Source: Rhizobiaceae bacterium (GTDB lineage Bacteria > Pseudomonadota > Alphaproteobacteria > Rhizobiales > Rhizobiaceae). From it: a stretch of 6,334 nucleotides of DNA. Under the pieces are notes generated by a model. It ran no database searches, was not told the origin of the DNA, and saw only the letters and a list, made by a program, of their open reading frames with translations. The DNA is taken from NCBI GenBank assembly GCA_004299545.1, contig SCRB01000127.1, positions 1 through 6,334 of the forward strand, written 5' to 3'. A program made the position numbers and the translations under genes. This document shows, piece after piece, positions 6,200 through 6,334 of the stretch; the stretch's first letter is position 1, and each line of letters starts with the position of its first letter.

Positions 6200-6248
6200 A
6201 AGCATGTCGTTGTCCCGAAACCGCTACACACTTTCAGGCGACATGCTT
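6200..6248. repeat. Palindromic module 2 of a RIME-like intergenic element
   Basis: AAGCATGTCG (6200-6209) and CGACATGCTT (6239-6248) are perfect 10-bp inverted arms. Inside, CCCGAAA (6214-6220) pairs with TTTCAGG (6232-6238) with one mismatch, closing an 11-nt loop (CCGCTACACAC). The GCATGTCG..CCGAAACCGCT..CACACTTTC..CGACATGC pattern matches a very common Rhizobiales intergenic palindrome as I remember it. With module 1 it spans 103 bp, close to the two-palindrome RIME1 element of Rhizobium. This is a non-coding repeat and could also stabilise transcript ends. Confidence 0.7.
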
Positions 6249-6267
6249 TGGGAAGAGATTTCGGAGA

Positions 6268-6296
6268 ATCGACTTTTCGTGTCGTAATTACGATAT
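6268..6296 (+). promoter_or_regulatory. Possible rhizobial-type promoter overlapped by a 12-bp palindrome
   Basis: ATCGAC (6268-6273), 17 nt and CGATAT (6291-6296) match the rhizobial sigma-70 consensus CTTGAC-N17-CTATAT at 4 of 6 and 5 of 6 positions. The DNA here is AT-rich relative to the rest of the window. The perfect palindrome TCGTAATTACGA (6282-6293) covers the spacer and the edge of the -10, where a repressor would block transcription. Downstream, ATG 6298 and ATG 6310 are in one open frame (MDENMTPWLKSR to the window edge). That frame may be the start of a gene, but the few residues do not identify it, and a further downstream start is possible. Confidence 0.3.
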
Positions 6297-6334
6297 TATG
6301 GATGAAAACATGACGCCTTGGCTAAAATCTCGTC

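Noticed and set aside
6298..6334. Partial gene start MDENMTPWLKSR at the right edge
   Set aside because: Only 12 codons, a weak ribosome binding site and no identifiable motif; mentioned with the promoter but not called as a gene.

Overview
This window looks chromosomal or megaplasmid-borne from an alphaproteobacterium, most likely order Rhizobiales (Rhizobiaceae/Phyllobacteriaceae type). The case rests on three things. Coding GC is high. The oligopeptide-type ABC ATPase carries a C-terminal helix-hairpin-helix module of the kind alphaproteobacteria attach to other proteins such as NuoE. The right end holds palindromic intergenic DNA strongly reminiscent of rhizobial RIME-type elements. I cannot name the species.

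Layout. Positions 1-39 are the last 12 codons plus stop of an upstream gene, most likely the periplasmic solute-binding protein of the transporter. A 242-nt gap follows, holding a strong hairpin (93-130) and a short imperfect direct repeat (175-234). Then come three same-strand genes: a DppB/OppB-type permease (282-1316), a DppC/OppC-type permease (1329-2492) and one large polypeptide with two complete nucleotide-binding domains (2548-5388). Gaps are 12 nt and 55 nt, so they almost certainly form one operon with the upstream gene. Together they would make a complete PepT/NikA-Dpp-Opp-class importer: binding protein, two membrane subunits and a single-chain double ATPase. The substrate (peptide, oligosaccharide or other) cannot be read from the sequence.

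After the operon, a convergent minus-strand gene (6068-5478) encodes a small outer-membrane-type lipoprotein with a lysozyme-like/SLT transglycosylase fold. A perfect 11-bp inverted repeat (5422-5448) sits between the converging genes. The last ~230 nt are non-coding. They contain a two-palindrome, RIME-like mosaic (6146-6248), then a possible rhizobial-type promoter overlapped by a perfect 12-bp palindrome (6282-6293) at the extreme right, perhaps driving a gene that starts at or past the window edge.

The most unusual points are: (1) a roughly 165-residue disordered linker and a DNA-binding-like H3TH/HhH domain on the C-terminus of the double ABC ATPase; (2) a DppC-type permease about 90 residues longer than usual, with an extra N-terminal membrane helix and a hydrophobic insertion before the EAA loop; (3) an enlarged periplasmic loop with a cysteine pair in the partner permease. 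These suggest a divergent, poorly characterised branch of the oligopeptide transporter family. I see no defence system, CRISPR array, transposase or RNA gene.
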